A stretch of DNA of 64,000 nt, taken from assembly GCF_018598585.1 (NCBI RefSeq), contig NZ_JAHESD010000015.1, forward strand, positions 33,247 through 97,246, written 5' to 3'. Position numbers and translations under genes: made by a program. This DNA comes from Chryseosolibacter indicum (GTDB lineage Bacteria; Bacteroidota; Bacteroidia; Cytophagales; Cyclobacteriaceae). Under the pieces are notes generated by a model. That model had not been told where the DNA came from. It did no database searches and worked only from the letters and a program-made list of their open reading frames with translations. Below are positions 44,947-54,980 of this stretch, piece after piece; the stretch's first letter is position 1, and every line of letters begins with the position of its first letter.

Positions 44947-46050
44947 TTAATAATTCTTTAAAAAGCCTGACAAGCGCGAGTACACCTGTTTGTCAAGGTC
45001 TTCCATTGCTTGTTTTCTTAGTGCCTGGCTGTCGGGTCTGGGAGTAGACGTTGCGCATGCATCTTTTTGCGATTTACTAAATACGCGCTGGTCTCCTGAA
45101 CATGTTCCCCAGGTGTCTTTCCAGATTCCGGTACCTCTGAAGTCGTCTGAAAATACTTTGTTTCCAGTTTTCGGATCAACAATTACAATTGATATAGTAC
45201 CCTCTGACTCAACAGTTATTTTGTTCTCGATGTATTTACCTCTTATTGTTTGATAGGTAGGTACTTTTACCTTATTCACTACTTTCTCGCCAACTTTAAC
45301 ACTGTCAATAAGCTCGTATTCTTTTTTTGTTATTACAGGCTTCTTTTCAGAATAATTTTGAATGGATACAAGCATGTTAAGGTCAAACTTTCTGCCCATC
45401 TGGGTAACAGCAATGTTCTTATTAACTAATTCAATAAACTGTATTTCATCCAGCTGCCTTATAAAATTGCCAGAGGAAGTCCAGTTGTTGTAAGCAGACT
45501 CCTCATACATAACAGTAAGCGTTCCATCCCTTTCCGATTGAGTCATCATCTCAAGGGCCTCTTTGTAACGAGGTGTGTAACCTTCACATTCCTTAAAATA
45601 GAAATACGCTTCCCGTGAGTCTCTACGTGTTGCCTTCATCATGGCAGTAATGCCGGCGCCGTATAACTCTTCACTTGCCTTTTCCTTAAGCGGACCTATT
45701 TCTGAGTAATAGTTTTTTGGACTTTTAATTACAGTTAATGCAGCAGGAGAAGATTTAACAACTTCATATAATTCGTTAACACGATTGTAGATGTTTATCG
45801 TGTTTCTGCTTTTAAACATTTCGTTAGAAGCTAACATGTTTTGCGCTTCCTGTTCAAGCGATTGAAGTGCTAAAGGATATGCGCCTTTTAAAGTTTCTTT
45901 GGATTTAGAGTGATCAGGTTTCTGCTTTAGCCTATTTACTGACTTTACAACGGCGCCGTAATAATCTCCTTTTTCATAAGCTTTTTTACCAGAACTACAG
46001 GAGGATAGTACAACAATAAAGACTGCAAAAAGTAAAGGTCGAAATTTCAT
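44947..46050 (-). CDS. Lipoprotein with TPR-like helical region, function unknown
   Basis: 367 residues. Lipoprotein signal ending at C18 (VVLSSC). Residues 20-190 are helical and TPR-like (KKAYEKGDYYGAVVKSVNRL; REAYFYFKECEGYTPRYKEA); the C-terminal half is beta-rich (ENKITVESEGTISIVIVDPK). No catalytic motif recognised. Upstream promoter elements (46070-46103) and a downstream terminator make it a single-gene unit. Confidence 0.7.
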   Translation of the reverse strand: MKFRPLLFAVFIVVLSSCSSGKKAYEKGDYYGAVVKSVNRLKQKPDHSKSKETLKGAYPLALQSLEQEAQNMLASNEMFKSRNTINIYNRVNELYEVVKSSPAALTVIKSPKNYYSEIGPLKEKASEELYGAGITAMMKATRRDSREAYFYFKECEGYTPRYKEALEMMTQSERDGTLTVMYEESAYNNWTSSGNFIRQLDEIQFIELVNKNIAVTQMGRKFDLNMLVSIQNYSEKKPVITKKEYELIDSVKVGEKVVNKVKVPTYQTIRGKYIENKITVESEGTISIVIVDPKTGNKVFSDDFRGTGIWKDTWGTCSGDQRVFSKSQKDACATSTPRPDSQALRKQAMEDLDKQVYSRLSGFLKNY

Positions 46051-46069
46051 AAGACGTGGGGTTTGCGGA

Positions 46070-46103
46070 CAAATTTACGATTTGATTATTAAATTAATTT
46101 CAA
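46070..46103 (-). promoter_or_regulatory. Promoter of the TPR-like lipoprotein gene
   Basis: On the minus strand: TTG (46103-46101), a 23-nt gap, then TAAATTTG (46077-46070), matching the Bacteroidota -33/-7 elements at the upper end of normal spacing, 20 nt before the ATG. Confidence 0.55.
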
Positions 46104-46272
46104 TAACCCCTCAGAAAAACCAGATGTATGAAAATTCCATTGATTATAGTATGGCGTTTTTCCAGGCATAATCTGACGAGTTATTAGCGACTCGCATCCC
46201 AAAAGCAATTATTGTGCTATAAACGTGAGTAATTACTTTCTTAACATATTAATAAAATGTTACATAATTATT

Positions 46273-47625
46273 TTAAGAAGATTTGATTACCGCTACGTCA
46301 TCGGTATCATCTACAAAAGCAACACACAAGGCGCCAATGATAAAGAAAACGCCTGCCAGTATTAGACTGTAAATTGCCTGAGAGCCAAATACATATTTAA
46401 CAATGGGGCCTCCAATAATACCGTTTATAATTTGAGGCAGGGTGATAAAGAAATTAAATACCCCCATATAAATTCCCATCTTATGAGAGGGTATAGCACC
46501 TGCAAGAATAGCATATGGCATGGCGAGTATGCTTGCCCATGCAATTCCTACCCCTATCATTGGTACAATAAGAACATCTGGATCATTAATAAAGTATATT
46601 GAAATTAATGCAATACCTCCTATGGTGAGCGAGAGGGCGTGCGTTAATTTTCGCCCTACCTTTGCAGCGATGGCCGGAAGGAAGAGCGCATAAACAGCAG
46701 AAACACCGTTGTAAATACCAAACAGTCCGCTTACCCAGTTGCCCGCATCCTGAAAGGTTTCAGATTTGGTATCACTTAACGGTAATGCGTATACATGGGT
46801 GGCAACGGCTGAGGTAGTGAATACCCACATAGAGAAAAGTGCAAACCATGAAAAGAATTGTACTAATCCCAGTTGTTTCATGGTTTTAGGCATGTTTACA
46901 AAATCACTTATGATTTGTGAGATGCCTTTCTTGCCTGACTTATTACTTTGCTTTTCGTATTCATCTGGCGGAAACTCTTTTGTTGTAGTGACAGTCCAGA
47001 CAATAGCAGAGAGAAAAACAACGGCTCCAATATAGAACGACCACAACACGTTGTCTGGTACTTCGCCTTCCGGAGCTGTTTTTGCAACATCAAACCATTC
47101 AGCAAATACATAAGGAAGCCATGAACCTATAACAGCGCCAAGGCCTATTAAAAAGGTTTGAACAGAGAAGCCCAACGTTCGCTGGTCGGAAGGAAGCAGA
47201 TCTGCAACAAGTGCACGAAAAGGCTCCATGGCAATGTTAAATGATGCATCCATTACCATTAGAATTCCTGCGCCTATATAGAGCGGTGCGAGAAACCCTG
47301 CCAGTACTTCGGCATTAGGCATGAATATAAGGGCTAATGCAGCGATGATAGACCCGGCAAGAAAATAAGGACGTCGTCGTCCAAGAGAGGTCCATGTTCT
47401 GTCACTATAATAGCCAATAATGGGTTGCACAATCATTCCTGTTAGAGGAGCTGCAAGCCAAAACCAGGAGAGGTGCTCAACATCAGCACCAAAGGTTTGC
47501 AGTATTCGGGAAGCATTTCCATTTTGTAATGCAAAACCAAATTGGATACCGAAAAAACCAAAGCTCATGTTCCAGATTTGCCAGAACGTGAGCTTTTGTT
47601 TTTGTTTTGATGAGGTAGTAGTCAT
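46273..47625 (-). CDS. MFS transporter, SLC45/glycoside-pentoside-hexuronide-like (alpha-glucoside uptake)
   Basis: 450 residues with about 12 transmembrane helices. The cytoplasmic loop GYYSDRTWTSLGRRRPYFLAG is the SLC45/GPH-type motif A. The protein lies 42 nt downstream of the GH31 alpha-glucosidase gene on the same strand, which points to import of maltose or a related alpha-glucoside by proton symport across the inner membrane. Substrate is inferred from context. Confidence 0.85.
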   Translation of the reverse strand: MTTTSSKQKQKLTFWQIWNMSFGFFGIQFGFALQNGNASRILQTFGADVEHLSWFWLAAPLTGMIVQPIIGYYSDRTWTSLGRRRPYFLAGSIIAALALIFMPNAEVLAGFLAPLYIGAGILMVMDASFNIAMEPFRALVADLLPSDQRTLGFSVQTFLIGLGAVIGSWLPYVFAEWFDVAKTAPEGEVPDNVLWSFYIGAVVFLSAIVWTVTTTKEFPPDEYEKQSNKSGKKGISQIISDFVNMPKTMKQLGLVQFFSWFALFSMWVFTTSAVATHVYALPLSDTKSETFQDAGNWVSGLFGIYNGVSAVYALFLPAIAAKVGRKLTHALSLTIGGIALISIYFINDPDVLIVPMIGVGIAWASILAMPYAILAGAIPSHKMGIYMGVFNFFITLPQIINGIIGGPIVKYVFGSQAIYSLILAGVFFIIGALCVAFVDDTDDVAVIKSS

Positions 47626-47667
47626 TTTACAAGATGCACAATTCCTGCTAATTCATCTACCGTTATT

Positions 47668-50082
47668 TTATAGCCAGTGAATAGTTATTTCATCTAACAT
47701 GTAGTCTAATTCAATAGAAATAACATCTCCTTCAGGAGCAGGCTCCGGATCCTTAACAGGATCATATTTTTCTAATCCTGTAAAGAAGGAATTTATGGTA
47801 TGTTGAGCAGCATACTCTTTATTGTTAACGTATAGCGTTTGAATGGTGTTCTCAAAGCCATGCATGATAAGTATAACCTTCTTTAAAGGACTTTTGTAAG
47901 TACCCTCCGTTTTGTGAAGGATTATTTTATTAAGAAGAGGTTTATACTCTATAAGTCTTTTTGCGTATTTGTTTTGTTCATAATCATAAGATACGCCATC
48001 GTCCTGATAGTATTCGAAACTATTGTTATTCGCTACGTCTTTATAGATATGCAATCTCAACAAGTCAGAAGGTTGTGCAGTATTAATCTTAGCAGGCTCC
48101 ATAGGAATAATGGCGCCGGCCTTTACAAACACAGGAAGTTTATGAACAGGACATTCAACAATGATCTCTGTATTTCCCTGGAATTTCTTTCCATGGTACA
48201 GATCATACCAATCGCCTTCAGGAAGATATACTTTCGTAAAATCTTTCGTACTTTCTGCAGGTGCAATAAGAAAGTAAGGTCCGAATAGATATTGATTGTG
48301 ATAAGTGCCATCATAAACTTTTGGATCATGCGGATAATTAATAGCAAGTGTTCTTTGTACAGGCATGCCTGTTTGCGTAGCCTCGTAGAAGAGGGAGTAG
48401 ATGTACGGCATGATCTGGTACCTGAATTTGATGTAATTGCGCGAAATCTGCTCTACCTCTTCTCCGTAAGACCATGGTTCAGAGTCACGACTGTTAATCA
48501 TAGAGTGGCCTCTGAAAAAAGGAGAGAAGGCGCCGATTGAAACCCAGCGCGCGAAAAGTTTTGAATCTGCATTTCCTACAAAACCCCCTACATCGTATCC
48601 CGCAAACGCTACCCCTGTAAGGCCCATACTGCTAACCATACGCACACCGAGCAGCATGTGTTCATCATAGGCCACGTTGTCGCCAGTCCATACAGCTGCA
48701 TACCTTTGTATACCTGCGTAAGCCGAGCGAGTCAGGTTAAACGGCCTTCTGTTTTTCATCAGGGCCTTTGTTCCTTCGTAAGTACTTCTGGACATAAGAA
48801 GGCCAAACAAATTTCTCGCTTTGCGCATAGAGGCTTTCATTCCTTCAAAGTCAAACTCGACATTTTCCGGAAGCATGTTGCCCCAGGTGGCTATTTCATT
48901 CATGTCGTTCCAGAAGCCCTGTACACCAAGTGCTACATAGTCATTGAATTGGTCGGCCCACCACTTGCGTGTTTTTGGGTTTGTAAAGTCAGGGAAGTGA
49001 CACCACCCTGGCCATACTTGTCCTGTATAATAAGAGCCGTCAGGATATTTTATAAAGACGTCATTCTTCACGCCATCTTCATAAGTCTGATAGCCAGCTT
49101 CTACTTTTATTCCAGGGTCGCACATGAGTACTACCTCAAATCCCATTTCCTTAAGCTGATCGAGTAGTTTCTTTGGTTCTGCGAAACTCTTCTTATGCCA
49201 GCTGAAAATCTTGTAGTCATCCATATAATGAATGTCCAACACAATAACATCGGCAGGAATATCTTTATCTCGAAAATGGCGTGCTATACCCAGTACTTCT
49301 TTATCAGGATAATAGCTATACCTGCACTGCTGATAGCCGATACTCCATAGGGGTGGCAGAGGCATTCTTCCTGTAAGAAATGTATAATGCTGAATTATTT
49401 CTGCTACGGTATCACCATAAATGAAATAGTAATTCATGTCACCGCTATCAGCAGAGAAGCTTGCAAAACGATTGTTAGAGGCTCCAAAGTTGAAGAACGA
49501 TTTGTGGCTGTTGTCGAAGAAGATACCATAAACAACATTCTGATGCACCCCAATGTAAAAGGGGAGAGTAGAGTAAATAGGGTCTGTTCCTGAACCATAA
49601 GCAAAGGCATCTGTGTTCCAGTTTACATAGCCATTTCCTCTGCGATCAAGAGGGCCTGTTTTTTCTCCTAACCCTATAAAGCGTTCGCCCGGCTGAAGCT
49701 TTTTGTAAGTAGTTACCTGTTCGCCATTCCAGCTTGTTCCGAATGCTTCGTCGTCTTCGTTGATTACGTCATTTTTTAAATTAAAGAAACTGAACCGTAG
49801 CTTATCTTTTTTAATGGTAAGCACCAGTTTTTCTGTTGTAATGCTGATGGTGTTATCGCTATCGGTGATATTCAGGTTAACAGAACCAGGTTGTTGGATT
49901 ACAGCATAGGAGAAGTCTTCAATTTCATTGCTTCGTGTTATGCTGATACGCGCGATAGCGTCATTGTAGAAACTTACAGAGAACTGCTCATCTGTAGTTT
50001 TTCCTTGTATACCTGCTTGAGTTTTTTCCCATTGTCTGATACTACCCAGACTTTGACTTAATGTTCTGTTAATTACAGCCAT
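47668..50082 (-). CDS. GH31 alpha-glucosidase
   Basis: 804 residues. N-terminal beta domain (DUF4968 type, about 1-230), catalytic TIM barrel with nucleophile D393 (GFWNDMNEIATWG) and acid/base D468 (VWTGDNVA), and a C-terminal beta domain (DUF5110 type). Active-site motifs VIVLDIHYMDDYKIF and SPFFRGHSMINSRDSEPW are intact. No signal peptide, so it is cytosolic and would act on sugars delivered by the adjacent MFS protein. Alpha-glucosidase is the commonest activity in the family; alpha-xylosidase is possible. Confidence 0.9.
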   Translation of the reverse strand: MAVINRTLSQSLGSIRQWEKTQAGIQGKTTDEQFSVSFYNDAIARISITRSNEIEDFSYAVIQQPGSVNLNITDSDNTISITTEKLVLTIKKDKLRFSFFNLKNDVINEDDEAFGTSWNGEQVTTYKKLQPGERFIGLGEKTGPLDRRGNGYVNWNTDAFAYGSGTDPIYSTLPFYIGVHQNVVYGIFFDNSHKSFFNFGASNNRFASFSADSGDMNYYFIYGDTVAEIIQHYTFLTGRMPLPPLWSIGYQQCRYSYYPDKEVLGIARHFRDKDIPADVIVLDIHYMDDYKIFSWHKKSFAEPKKLLDQLKEMGFEVVLMCDPGIKVEAGYQTYEDGVKNDVFIKYPDGSYYTGQVWPGWCHFPDFTNPKTRKWWADQFNDYVALGVQGFWNDMNEIATWGNMLPENVEFDFEGMKASMRKARNLFGLLMSRSTYEGTKALMKNRRPFNLTRSAYAGIQRYAAVWTGDNVAYDEHMLLGVRMVSSMGLTGVAFAGYDVGGFVGNADSKLFARWVSIGAFSPFFRGHSMINSRDSEPWSYGEEVEQISRNYIKFRYQIMPYIYSLFYEATQTGMPVQRTLAINYPHDPKVYDGTYHNQYLFGPYFLIAPAESTKDFTKVYLPEGDWYDLYHGKKFQGNTEIIVECPVHKLPVFVKAGAIIPMEPAKINTAQPSDLLRLHIYKDVANNNSFEYYQDDGVSYDYEQNKYAKRLIEYKPLLNKIILHKTEGTYKSPLKKVILIMHGFENTIQTLYVNNKEYAAQHTINSFFTGLEKYDPVKDPEPAPEGDVISIELDYMLDEITIHWL

Positions 50083-50205
50083 TGTTAAAATCTTTTATAA
50101 ATTTTAGTGTGAAGTAAAGCTTAGTGGGGCAAATCGATTATGCAACATATTATATTAAAAGAGATTCTCCTGCATAAACCTTAGTTAAAGTTTTTATAAA
50201 ATAAA

Positions 50206-50234
50206 AAAAGACAGAATTAGCCGTTCTGTCTTTT
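50206..50234 (-). terminator. Terminator of the lacI-type gene
   Basis: AAAAGACAGAA pairs with TTCTGTCTTTT around a 7-nt loop, with an A-tract on the plus strand that reads as T on the minus. It lies 20 nt past the regulator stop. Confidence 0.8.
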
Positions 50235-50254
50235 AATAATAGTTTAAGTGAGCG

Positions 50255-51304
50255 TTACTTTTTCTTTCCCTTTTTAAGAGAAGAATCGCGAACGATTAGT
50301 CTTGTCTTTAACACCTTTGTTTCAGGCTGCAGCTCAACGTCATGGTTTTTGCTCTTCACTTCAATCTGGCGGATAAGCAGCTTTGCGGCTTCTTGTCCCA
50401 TCTCAAAACCAGGTTGATCAACAGAAGTTAATGGTGGATCTAATAAAGCAGTGAAGAACCAGTTGCTGAATCCAACAATTGCAATATCCTGCGGTATCTT
50501 TAATCCTGCTTCTTTAATGGCTTGCATAGAGCCCATAGCAGCAGGGTCATTGGTTGCAAAGATGGCGTCAGGTTTTTCGTCCATTGCCAGTAATATTTCC
50601 GTAGCTTTTTTACCTTCTTCAATAGTACCTAAAGGGCATGCTACTATTAAACTAGGATCTATCGGAATGTTATGTTCCTGTAAAGCCTGTTTGTATCCTT
50701 CAAGGCGTTGTTTTGTAATTTCAAGATTCGGAGGACCTTCAAGGTGAGCGATGCGCTTACATCCCTGTTCTATAAGATGTAAAGTAGCCTCTTTAGCACC
50801 ACTTAAGTCGTCAACAATAATTCTGCTTGAGTTTGAATTTTCGTAAACCCTGTCAAAGAATACCATAGGTACTCCTTTAGCAAGAATGTTATCGATGTGA
50901 TCGAAATTGCTTGTCTCGCGCGAAACGGAAATTAGCATTCCATCAACTCTACTATTAAATAATGCTTTAATATCTGTTTTCTCTCTTTGTAGCGATTCGT
51001 TAGACTGTGTAATAATTACGTTATAACCCGCGCTGTAGGCAACATCTTCAATACCACTAATAACAGTAGAGAAGAAGAAGTGAACCAACTCAGGGATAAT
51101 AACACCGATTGTATTAGTCTTGCTTTGTCGCAAGCTTAAGGCAACAATGTTGGGTTGATAGTTTAATTTATCCGCAAGTTCATTAACAGCCTTTTTTGTC
51201 TCAGGACTTATATCCGGATGATCTTTTAATGCCCTGGAAACTGTAGAAGGGGAGATACCTAGCTCCCTTGCAATGTCCTTAATGGTTACCTGATTATATT
51301 TCAT
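50255..51304 (-). CDS. LacI-family transcriptional regulator of the glucoside locus
   Basis: 349 residues from the ATG at 51304 (MKYNQVTIKDIARELG); an in-frame codon at 51352 would add 16 residues before the HTH and is rejected. HTH IKDIARELGISPSTVSRALK, hinge, and periplasmic-binding-like sensor domain (TIGVIIPELVHFFFSTVISG, VDGMLISVS, DAIFATNDPAAMG). Divergent from susC and upstream of GH31 and MFS genes. Palindromic operator-like sites lie in the shared gap. Confidence 0.92.
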   Translation of the reverse strand: MKYNQVTIKDIARELGISPSTVSRALKDHPDISPETKKAVNELADKLNYQPNIVALSLRQSKTNTIGVIIPELVHFFFSTVISGIEDVAYSAGYNVIITQSNESLQREKTDIKALFNSRVDGMLISVSRETSNFDHIDNILAKGVPMVFFDRVYENSNSSRIIVDDLSGAKEATLHLIEQGCKRIAHLEGPPNLEITKQRLEGYKQALQEHNIPIDPSLIVACPLGTIEEGKKATEILLAMDEKPDAIFATNDPAAMGSMQAIKEAGLKIPQDIAIVGFSNWFFTALLDPPLTSVDQPGFEMGQEAAKLLIRQIEVKSKNHDVELQPETKVLKTRLIVRDSSLKKGKKK

Positions 51305-51369
51305 AGAAAGCAAGATACAGTGTATGGAGATTCGATCGCAACGCAACCGCAATTTTTTTAGAAGTCACC

Positions 51370-51381
51370 GCAATCGGTTGC
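51370..51381. promoter_or_regulatory. LacI-type operator candidate 1
   Basis: GCAATCGGTTGC fits the palindrome GCAAnCGnTTGC with the central CG typical of LacI/MalR sites. 66 bp upstream of the regulator start, so likely autoregulatory. Confidence 0.6.
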
Positions 51382-51506
51382 TAATATATAGTATTTCTGA
51401 CTATTTGTGTATGTTTTTCTGTAGGTTTTTGATGTTTTTGCTTAAGGCCCTATTTATAACGTCCAACTTGAAGAACAGACAGTTCAAGATTGAGTATTTT
51501 TAACAA

Positions 51507-51518
51507 GAAAACGGTTGC
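51507..51518. promoter_or_regulatory. LacI-type operator candidate 2
   Basis: GAAAACGGTTGC keeps the right half CGnTTGC of the palindrome and most of the left; one mismatch to GCAAnCGnTTGC. Confidence 0.5.
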
Positions 51519-51614
51519 GGTTTTTCTACAGTTGGCGGCTCTTGCCTGCATTATCCTTAATATTTGTTAAAAATCAAGCATTGTAATGGATAAGTAATTA
51601 CGAAATGTAAAACG

Positions 51615-51626
51615 GGAAACGATTGC
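51615..51626. promoter_or_regulatory. LacI-type operator candidate 3
   Basis: GGAAACGATTGC matches GCAAnCGnTTGC at nine of ten defined positions, 170 bp upstream of susC. Confidence 0.5.
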
Positions 51627-51796
51627 GGATTCGATTCCTAATAAATTTTATCAAAATATTCAATGTATTATCGTTGGCTTATTTATATATTTTCACCGAA
51701 ATCGAAAGCGCAACGAGAAGTGTGATCTTTTTGCCCGCTTTGGACCGACTTTTTTATAACAATTAGTTATTTAACCCAAACCAAAACACAAACCGT

Positions 51797-54700
51797 ATGA
51801 CCAAATTTTATCTGTCTTTAAGCAGGTATCTTACGGCTCTACTCATTATGACCACCACTACATTGGCGTGGTCTCAGGGTAGAACTGTAACCGGGACCAT
51901 CACGTCTGCAGAAGATGGTTCGCCACTGCCAGGAGTAAACGTAGTTGAAAAAGGTACCAGTAACGGTACGGTAACGAATATTGATGGTGGCTATTCTATT
52001 AATGTAAATGAAAACGCAACACTGGTTTTTTCGTTTGTAGGATTTGCTTCGCAGGAAATTGCTGTAGGAACGCAGAGTACAGTAAATGTTAGGTTATCTG
52101 CTGATGTAAGAGCCCTTGATGAAGTTGTTGTAATCGGTTATGGGGAAACTACCGTGAAAGATGCAACTGGTGCAATTGCTGCGGTTAAGTCCACGGACTT
52201 TAACGCAGGTGTTATTTCATCTCCGGAACAATTAATACAAGGGAAAACAGCTGGTGTTCAGATGACCACTACAAGTGGTGCCCCGGGAGCTGGTGTTCAA
52301 TTAAGAATCAGAGGAACAAGCTCTATCCGTTCAAATAACAATCCATTGTTTGTAGTAGACGGTGTACCATTGAGTGGTGGAACACAGCCAGCTACAGCAG
52401 ATGTGGGCTTCGGAAGTTCTCCCGATACTAATCCACTAAACTTCCTTAACCCCAGCGATATTGAGAGTATCAATATTTTAAAGGATGCTTCAGCTACTGC
52501 GATTTATGGATCAAGAGGCGCGAATGGAGTTGTTATTATCACCACAAAAAGTGGTAAAGGAAATAAAGGTACTTTTGATTTAGCTTCAAGCGTAAGCATC
52601 TCATCTCCTGCAAAGAAATTTGATTTGTTAAACCCCTACGAATTTTTAGGTGGCATTTCACTTTTTGGTGGCACTCCATCAGATCAGTATTATGGTGCTG
52701 AAACGGATTGGCAGGATTACGTAACAAGAACTTCTATATCTCATAAACAAAATCTTTCTTATGCAAGAGGTTTTCAAACCGCCGCTGTAAGAGCGTCAAT
52801 AGGCTATGAAGATCAGCAAGGGATTTTGGAACATTCGTGGATGAAGAGATTTACTGGGAAAGTTAACGCTTCAAAGTCTTTTCTGGATAATAAATTAAAT
52901 TTTGATCTATCAACAACGTACTCACATGTAAGAAGAGAAGATCCTCCAATCAGTGGTAACGCAGGTTCTACAGGTGATCTTTTAGGTTCGGCTTATATGG
53001 CTAATCCGACCTGGCCTACTGATCCTGATTTCAATCCTGGAGGTAATAGGAGTCCAGCAAACATGTTAACCTACATTAATAGCGAAGGGGCTACAAATAG
53101 AATCATTGCCAACCTTTCTGCAGATTATAAAGTGACCAATGACCTCACAGCAAAAGCTACCTATGGCATTGATTGGTCAGATGGGGACCGGGTTACGCTT
53201 ATCACTGGAAAGGCGAGAAATACAGGCGATGGAGTATTAGGTTACGGGCAAGGACAATTAAACGAAAACATGAGTTTAAGTCATCTGGTTGAATTAACAT
53301 TAAACTATAATAAAACAATAGGCAAGGTTGCTATTGACCTTGTTGGTGGTTATTCTTTACAAAGCTTCCGTAATAAATATTTCTGGGCTACTGCAAGAGG
53401 TTTTAGAGACTTTTCCACCTTCGATGCAATGGAGAATGACCTAAGAGATTCTTATGAGGCTGCAGATGCTGCTGCATCTTCAATTTATAGCGACTACAAT
53501 AACTGGGGCGTTGCAAATAGTTTAAGGGATGGTGCGCAACCAAATGGTGGATTTGTAAGTGGTATTAATTTCTCCGAAGGAAATTTAGGTCAGAGTTATT
53601 TTGCTCGCCCTGCAGGGGTAACAGTTGATGCTATCGGTGCAAACTTCTATGATCAAACGGATTATTTGCAATCGTATTTTGGGCGTGGTAATTTTACAAT
53701 TTCTGATAAATACCTTATAACAGCCACTCTTCGGGTTGATGGATCATCAAAATTTGGTTCTAATAACAGATATGGTGTGTTCCCTTCCGGTGCCGTTGCA
53801 TGGAAATTAGATCAGGAGGATTTCATGCCGGATTTCTTTAACACGTTCAAATTAAGAGCAGGTTATGGAGTGGTAGGTAATCAAAGTGGATTGGGGTACG
53901 GTGAATTTATAAGAAGGGAAAGATACTCTGATGTAGGAGTAGGTAATGATCGTCAAATTCAGGTACCCGGTATTGCTACGCAAGGTTCCGTTAATCCTAA
54001 CTTAAAGTGGGAATCAACCGCACAAACAAGTGTTGGAATTGACTTTGGAATTTTAAGTGACAAGCTCAGTGGTAGTTTAGATTACTATGTGAAAAACACT
54101 ACGGATTTGCTGTTAAGACGTAATGCAGCACAACCAGCGTTAGCAAGCCAGATTTTTGATAACCTGGACGCAACTGTTCAAAATAAGGGGTGGGAAGTGT
54201 CTCTTACTTATGCTGCAATTGACACAGAAGATGCTTCGTTTAGTGTAAGTGGTAACGTGTCACATAACAAAAACGAATTGAAAGATTTTACAGGTATATT
54301 GGATGCTGGTACCATTTACGGTCAAGGATTAACCAACGCTTATGCTCAGCGTTTAGCTGGTGGACAGCCTTTGTTCTCATACTTTCTAAGGCCTTTTGAG
54401 GGATTTGATGAAAATGGGCAACCAGTTCCTAATACTGACATTCAAACATTTGTAGGAAAAACAGCTTTACCTACATGGAATATGGGGCTTTCTTTGAATG
54501 CGACTTACAGAGGTTTTGATTTTGCAATGTACTTTGCAGGTCAATTTGGCCAATACATTTACAATAATACAAGGAACGCATTCTTTACTGCAGGCTCAAT
54601 TAATAATGCGCGAAACGTAACACGAGATGTATTAACGAGTGGTGAGGCAGGTTCTGCCGAAGCTTCTGTTTCAACTCGGTTCCTTGAGAAAGGAGATTTT

Positions 54701-54949
54701 GTGAGAGCTCAGACTTTAACATTAGGGTATAAGGTACCATTAGGCGAAACACAGCTAATTAAGAATGTTCGTGTATATTTTAACGTTCAAAATCTATTTG
54801 TAATTACAGACTATACAGGTATAGATCCTGAAGTAAGTACAAGCCCTGCTGATGCGAGTCTTTTAAACGGATTACCAACCGCAGGTATTGATTATGGTGC
54901 TTATCCAAGGCCTCGTACATTTACAGTTGGATTAAATGCATCGTTTTAG
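51797..54949 (+). CDS. susC: SusC/RagA-type TonB-dependent outer-membrane receptor
   Basis: 1050 residues. Signal peptide (LAWSQ), CarboxypepD_reg-like domain (GRTVTGTITSAEDGSPLPGV, about 28-110), plug domain (about 115-230, with GVQLRIRGTSSIRSNNNPLF and the SusC-typical LKDASATAIYGSRGANGVV), then a 22-strand barrel ending RTFTVGLNASF. With SusD it imports oligosaccharides across the outer membrane, powered by TonB-ExbBD. The substrate is probably an alpha-glucan oligosaccharide, given the GH31 and LacI genes. susD starts 31 nt downstream. Confidence 0.95.
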   Translation: MTKFYLSLSRYLTALLIMTTTTLAWSQGRTVTGTITSAEDGSPLPGVNVVEKGTSNGTVTNIDGGYSINVNENATLVFSFVGFASQEIAVGTQSTVNVRLSADVRALDEVVVIGYGETTVKDATGAIAAVKSTDFNAGVISSPEQLIQGKTAGVQMTTTSGAPGAGVQLRIRGTSSIRSNNNPLFVVDGVPLSGGTQPATADVGFGSSPDTNPLNFLNPSDIESINILKDASATAIYGSRGANGVVIITTKSGKGNKGTFDLASSVSISSPAKKFDLLNPYEFLGGISLFGGTPSDQYYGAETDWQDYVTRTSISHKQNLSYARGFQTAAVRASIGYEDQQGILEHSWMKRFTGKVNASKSFLDNKLNFDLSTTYSHVRREDPPISGNAGSTGDLLGSAYMANPTWPTDPDFNPGGNRSPANMLTYINSEGATNRIIANLSADYKVTNDLTAKATYGIDWSDGDRVTLITGKARNTGDGVLGYGQGQLNENMSLSHLVELTLNYNKTIGKVAIDLVGGYSLQSFRNKYFWATARGFRDFSTFDAMENDLRDSYEAADAAASSIYSDYNNWGVANSLRDGAQPNGGFVSGINFSEGNLGQSYFARPAGVTVDAIGANFYDQTDYLQSYFGRGNFTISDKYLITATLRVDGSSKFGSNNRYGVFPSGAVAWKLDQEDFMPDFFNTFKLRAGYGVVGNQSGLGYGEFIRRERYSDVGVGNDRQIQVPGIATQGSVNPNLKWESTAQTSVGIDFGILSDKLSGSLDYYVKNTTDLLLRRNAAQPALASQIFDNLDATVQNKGWEVSLTYAAIDTEDASFSVSGNVSHNKNELKDFTGILDAGTIYGQGLTNAYAQRLAGGQPLFSYFLRPFEGFDENGQPVPNTDIQTFVGKTALPTWNMGLSLNATYRGFDFAMYFAGQFGQYIYNNTRNAFFTAGSINNARNVTRDVLTSGEAGSAEASVSTRFLEKGDFVRAQTLTLGYKVPLGETQLIKNVRVYFNVQNLFVITDYTGIDPEVSTSPADASLLNGLPTAGIDYGAYPRPRTFTVGLNASF

Positions 54950-54980
54950 CAAAAATGTTACTTTCTAACACTGAATTTAA

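Larger units (their letters stand above)
51305..51796. other. Divergent control region between the lacI-type gene and susC
   Basis: 492 bp, AT-rich, without a supportable gene. It contains three or more LacI-operator-like sites (51370-51381, 51507-51518, 51615-51626), plus a half-site near 51343-51352 close to the lacI start and a weaker one near 51699. No clear TAnnTTTG box was found for either gene. Confidence 0.7.

Noticed and set aside
51699..51710. Fourth LacI-type operator upstream of susC
   Set aside because: Only about 7 of 10 defined positions match the palindrome, too weak to list as a site.
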